From positions 682,001 to 746,000 of the forward strand of contig NZ_NERD01000002.1 in NCBI RefSeq assembly GCF_002799155.1: a DNA stretch of 64,000 nucleotides, given 5' to 3'. Shown here in pieces: positions 63,502-64,000 of this stretch; positions within the stretch are counted from its first letter, which is position 1, and every line of letters starts with the position of its first letter. The notes beneath the pieces are model-generated. The model had not been told where the DNA came from, did no database searches, and saw only the letters and a list, made by a program, of their open reading frames with translations. The DNA comes from Stenotrophomonas maltophilia (GTDB lineage: Bacteria; Pseudomonadota; Gammaproteobacteria; Xanthomonadales; Xanthomonadaceae). The position numbers and the translations under genes are program-made.

Positions 63502-64000
63502 CAGGCGTCCTTCTTCTTCGTCGTGCTCTTGCTGGCCTTGCCGGTGCTCTTGGCGGCCACGGCTTTCTTCGCCACCTTGGCAGGCTTTTCAGGCTTTACC
63601 CTGCGCGGCGGGCGCGCATCGGGCTTGTTGGCCACGGCGGCCGGCTGTTCCGGGCGCGCGCTGGTGGAGGGCAGCATGCGGGCCAGGAACTGGCCGGTGT
63701 ACGACTGCGGGCAGGCCGCCACGTCTTCCGGCGTGCCGGTGACCAGGATGGTGCCACCGCGGTGGCCACCTTCCGGGCCCAGGTCGACGATCCAGTCGGC
63801 GGTCTTGATCACGTCGAGGTTGTGTTCGATCACCACCACCGTGTTGCCTTCGTCGCGCAGCTTGTGCAGCACGCCCAGCAGCGCTTCGATGTCGTGGAAG
63901 TGCAGGCCGGTGGTCGGTTCGTCGAGGATGTACAGGGTGCGGCCGGTATCGCGGCGCGACAGTTCCTTGGACAGCTTCACGCGCTGCGCTTCGCCGCCGG
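63501..64000 (-). CDS. uvrA: Excinuclease ABC subunit A (3' part, partial at window edge)
   Basis: The last 166 codons of UvrA; the 5' part lies right of the window. [14 protein letters not shown] is the second ABC signature, [15 protein letters not shown] the Walker B, and [25 protein letters not shown] the switch region. A further 50-residue tail (residues [17 protein letters not shown] and [22 protein letters not shown] in parts) is Lys/Ala-rich, an extension not found in E. coli UvrA that probably adds DNA affinity (inference). Confidence 0.96.
   Translation of the reverse strand, partial: GGEAQRVKLSKELSRRDTGRTLYILDEPTTGLHFHDIEALLGVLHKLRDEGNTVVVIEHNLDVIKTADWIVDLGPEGGHRGGTILVTGTPEDVAACPQSYTGQFLARMLPSTSARPEQPAAVANKPDARPPRRVKPEKPAKVAKKAVAAKSTGKASKSTTKKKDA

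Overview
The window is a gene-dense, high-GC stretch of a gammaproteobacterial chromosome and looks like the Stenotrophomonas maltophilia group (Xanthomonadaceae). The basis is GTAG-headed REP palindromes of the type known as SMAG repeats from S. maltophilia, a second family of GGGGTC...GACCCC intergenic hairpins, and a gene set typical of that group. I see no rRNA, tRNA, CRISPR array, prophage or transposase gene.

Layout. 1-3.4 kb: the 3' end of an unidentified gene, an ArsR regulator with a DUF2867 gene, a secreted protein, and a DUF2975 membrane protein coupled to a small Cro/CI-type regulator. 3.5-6.7 kb: a TerC-type membrane protein, a metallophosphoesterase and a small protein. 6.75-10.3 kb (minus): a bufferin/HvfA-type copper RiPP operon (HvfX-like DoxX protein, precursor, MNIO maturase, DUF2063 partner), then a ferric-reductase-like membrane protein. 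The precursor is unusual because two canonical EF-hands follow its EGKCG motifs. 10.3-16.9 kb: a secreted alpha/beta hydrolase, a thioredoxin-like protein, an OmpR-type two-component system, an MHS transporter, a nucleoside hydrolase and a small His/Cys-tailed membrane protein. 17.0-25.2 kb (minus): a complete malonate decarboxylase operon (mdcA-C-D-E-G-B-H) with a MatC-like transporter and a GntR/FCD regulator; a perfect 19-bp inverted repeat lies just upstream of mdcA.

25.4-32.8 kb: a TonB-dependent siderophore receptor, a membrane-anchored malate:quinone oxidoreductase, a GNAT enzyme, a membrane protein, and the divergent argP / LysE-exporter pair. 33-42.5 kb is rich in peptide use: two secreted S9 peptidases, a POT symporter and an OPT transporter, with a DUF1624 membrane protein. 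42.7-47 kb: a DUF819 protein, a protein with an HEACH zinc motif, and the min division-site operon (GNAT-minC-minD-minE). 47.1-50.8 kb: a NarL-type two-component system, an SRPBCC/GyrI-like protein and a DUF423 protein. 51.1-53.9 kb (minus): a five-gene operon (SPFH slipin, Arc-type ribbon-helix-helix protein, DUF4177 protein, a membrane protein, M15 peptidase) behind a perfect GATATCA/TGATATC palindrome. Two of its genes are only 59 codons.

54-64 kb: purT, a secreted endonuclease/exonuclease/phosphatase-fold protein, bpt (N-degron leucyltransferase), a five-EF-hand secreted protein, an ECF sigma factor fused to a membrane domain, a DUF2007-like protein, tesB, an ECI-type enoyl-CoA isomerase, a PCuAC copper chaperone, an uncharacterised protein, a 4HBT thioesterase and the 3' end of uvrA.

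The most interesting features are the EF-hand bufferin operon with three copies of a CTACAGTNNGRTACA motif in its divergent promoter region, the slipin/RHH operon, and the dimer-forming asymmetric hairpin repeats. Function calls come from reading translated motifs only; no database search was run.
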